From Pseudomonadota bacterium (lineage in GTDB: Bacteria; Pseudomonadota; Alphaproteobacteria; Sphingomonadales; Sphingomonadaceae), in contig JAEWZX010000042.1 in assembly GCA_023394965.1 (NCBI GenBank), positions 248,001 to 312,000 of the forward strand: DNA of 64,000 nt, given 5' to 3'. Of the stretch, positions 62,822 through 64,000 are shown in pieces. Within the stretch, counting starts at the first letter, position 1. Every line of letters begins with the position of its first letter. Below the pieces are notes generated by a model that saw only the letters and a list, made by a program, of their open reading frames with translations, had not been told where the DNA came from and did not search any database. A program made the translations under genes and the position numbers.

Positions 62822-63192
62822 TCAGCCGGTCGCAAGCGATATTCTTCGACCGGAACGCCGCCGATCAGATGCCGCTGGATGATCGCTTCGAGCACTTCGG
62901 GGTGGCAGGAATGGTACCATACGTTATCGGGCCATACGACGGCGATCGGGCCTGCCTCGCAGATCTGGAGACAGTCTGCCTTGGTGCGTTGAACTGTGCC
63001 GTCACGACCGACAAGGCCCAGTTCTTTCAGCCGTTTCTTCAGGTAATTCCACGCTTCCTTGCCTTCGTGGTGGCGGCAGCATTTCTGTTTTTCCGAAATA
63101 CCGCACAGGAAGATCTGTCGCTGTGCAGTGGCGCCGCCGGTTTTGGCCAGCGCTTTTTCGGCCTTGCGCGTCGACTTGGAACTGGTAGTCAA
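62818..63192 (-). CDS. (2Fe-2S) ferredoxin domain protein, thioredoxin-like
   Basis: A protein of about 124 residues with the thioredoxin-like 2Fe-2S pattern: IFLCGISEKQKCCRHHEGKE, then TKADCLQICEAGPIAVVWPD and a CHPEVLEAIIQ segment. Four or five of these cysteines would ligate the cluster. The start is uncertain: TTG 63192 gives the expected SKSTRKAEKA N-terminus and does not overlap popZ; the longer frame lies within popZ. Possibly an electron carrier or cobaltochelatase-type regulator; function unknown. Confidence 0.8.
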   Translation of the reverse strand: MTTSSKSTRKAEKALAKTGGATAQRQIFLCGISEKQKCCRHHEGKEAWNYLKKRLKELGLVGRDGTVQRTKADCLQICEAGPIAVVWPDNVWYHSCHPEVLEAIIQRHLIGGVPVEEYRLRPAD

Positions 63193-63208
63193 AATCAGTT
63201 CGAAATAT

Positions 63209-63685
63209 CTAGCTGCGCTTACCCGCAATTCGGGCAATCTCGGCTTTGACCAAATCTTCCACCATGCCGGGCAGATTGTCGTCCAGCCACTGTGCCAGCA
63301 TTGGCCGCAACATCTCGCGAACCAAGCCTTCGAGCGATGTTTCGCCCGATCGTACGATCTGAGGTTGTCTGCCCGGCTTGGCCAGCATGGCCAGCGCGGC
63401 AAAGTTCTGGCGCATGGCGTCCCGGGTATCGCCGCGGGTCAGCGCATCGGCATCGGATTCAAGTTCGTCACTGTCCGCACTCGCATCGTCGAGCGCGACC
63501 TCTTCCGCCAGTTCCAGCACTTCATCCGGTTCACGTTCATCGGATGATAGCGTGCTGTCTTCGGTCTGGGGCGTCGCTGCGCGACGCCGACGCTCAAGAA
63601 TGGCACCTTCGCGATTATCGCGGGCGATAACCTTCTTGATGGAATCCAGAATTTCTTCGACCGAAGGTTCACCCGCTTGCTGCAT
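63209..63685 (-). CDS. popZ: Polar organizing protein PopZ-like (DUF2497)
   Basis: A 158-residue protein. The N-terminal helix PSVEEILDSIKKVIARDNRE matches the partner-binding region of PopZ. An acidic, disordered middle with many Asp and Glu follows (about 45-90). The C-terminal oligomerisation region reads LEGLVREMLRPMLAQWLDDN and LPGMVEDLVKAEIARIAG. It is shorter than Caulobacter PopZ (177). PopZ forms a polar condensate that anchors ParB-parS. It lies 9 kb from the candidate oriC. Confidence 0.88.
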   Translation of the reverse strand: MQQAGEPSVEEILDSIKKVIARDNREGAILERRRRAATPQTEDSTLSSDEREPDEVLELAEEVALDDASADSDELESDADALTRGDTRDAMRQNFAALAMLAKPGRQPQIVRSGETSLEGLVREMLRPMLAQWLDDNLPGMVEDLVKAEIARIAGKRS

Positions 63686-63737
63686 TGTTACTCAGGCCCC
63701 AGTTGGCGAATCGGTACTTCCGATTCGATACAACGCT

Positions 63738-64000
63738 TCAATAACCCGATTCGAGGCTGAATTCACCCTCGACCGGATAGCTGGCATCGGGGGCCGGTAC
63801 GTCGACCGTCCGGGTTGCTTGCGGTACGGGATCGGGATCGCGATCCCAGTCCCAGATCTTTCCGCGCACCCGTTCATAATTTGTGGCCGGGTCATACAAC
63901 AGGCTCTCGCCCAGCAGATTGAGGTCCCGAGCTTCCGCCCGGCCCATCGCGGCAAGCAGCGAGAAACCAGCTACATAGGCGTTTCGGCGCGCCGTCACGA
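63738..64000 (-). CDS. TolC-family outer membrane protein, C-terminal end
   Basis: The frame is open to the window edge; 87 residues are visible. AYVAGFSLLAAMGRAEARDL and PATNYERVRGKIWDWDRDPD are typical of the last helix and C-terminal tail of alphaproteobacterial TolC proteins, which form the outer-membrane duct of efflux or type I secretion. It lies 52 bp before popZ, an order I recall from other sphingomonads. Confidence 0.8.
   Translation of the reverse strand, partial: VTARRNAYVAGFSLLAAMGRAEARDLNLLGESLLYDPATNYERVRGKIWDWDRDPDPVPQATRTVDVPAPDASYPVEGEFSLESGY

Overview
The window is dense, GC-rich bacterial chromosome of alphaproteobacterial type, most likely Sphingomonadales and probably an Erythrobacteraceae relative. 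This placement rests on gene content and synteny and is an inference: TrcR (DUF1013), a short PopZ, DUF1192, DUF1491 and DUF6489 proteins, CarD, a SUV3-like helicase, an ATP-dependent DNA ligase paired with an MBL exonuclease, and the parB-parA-rsmG-mnmG-mnmE and rho-hemJ-hemE-ppsR-maf-aroE-coaE-dnaQ blocks. No rRNA, tRNA, CRISPR array, prophage or insertion sequence was seen.

Layout. 1-3.2 kb: the 3' end of fabI, a broken GFA-family gene, and wecC/wecB for UDP-ManNAcA. 3.2-9.2 kb: a small secreted protein and a long leftward operon nadD-rsfS-rlmH-envC-ctpA-dsbB-coq7. 9.4-11 kb: a membrane-anchored M23 peptidase overlapping a bactofilin gene. 11.1-16.8 kb: leftward fadD, trcR, a glycosyltransferase with a metallophosphoesterase, and a quinone oxidoreductase. 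16.9-25.7 kb: rightward DUF1192, clpA, an ABC exporter pair, the ligase/exonuclease pair and a YoaK-family protein. 25.7-30.7 kb: leftward M23 peptidase, hemB, three tandem GNAT genes, a gamma-carbonic anhydrase and a DUF167 protein. 30.9-37.1 kb: rightward helicase, S4 protein, fdxA, carD, two paralogous GIN-domain proteins and a small lipoprotein. 37.1-42.7 kb: tsaC, an acyl-CoA dehydrogenase, a sugar dehydrogenase, an fRMsr and a secreted hypothetical protein.

The right third is the centre of interest. From 42.8 to 48.6 kb lies a leftward block (DUF6489-mnmE-mnmG-rsmG-parA-parB) holding three parS sites. From 51.5 to 59.9 kb the genes diverge from a 285-bp gap between hemE and ppsR. That position is where the Caulobacter origin lies. 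The gap has an AT-rich 18-bp perfect palindrome, seven GANTC sites and three degenerate DnaA-box-like sequences, so I call it the probable oriC. parABS about 10 kb to its left and popZ about 9 kb to its right form an origin-segregation and polar-anchoring set. After ppsR come maf, aroE, coaE and dnaQ, then hpf, a thioesterase, a DUF1491 protein, a SleB-type hydrolase, xthA/erpA/CBS, a small membrane protein, a 2Fe-2S ferredoxin-like protein, popZ and the end of a TolC-family gene.

The most unusual non-coding signals are a nested hairpin that encloses the ribosome binding site and start codon of the small lipoprotein gene (36777-36823), and two adjacent inverted repeats at the carD promoter (34161-34207). 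Starts differing from the longest open frame were chosen from signal peptides, ribosome binding sites, overlaps with the neighbouring gene and family N-termini.
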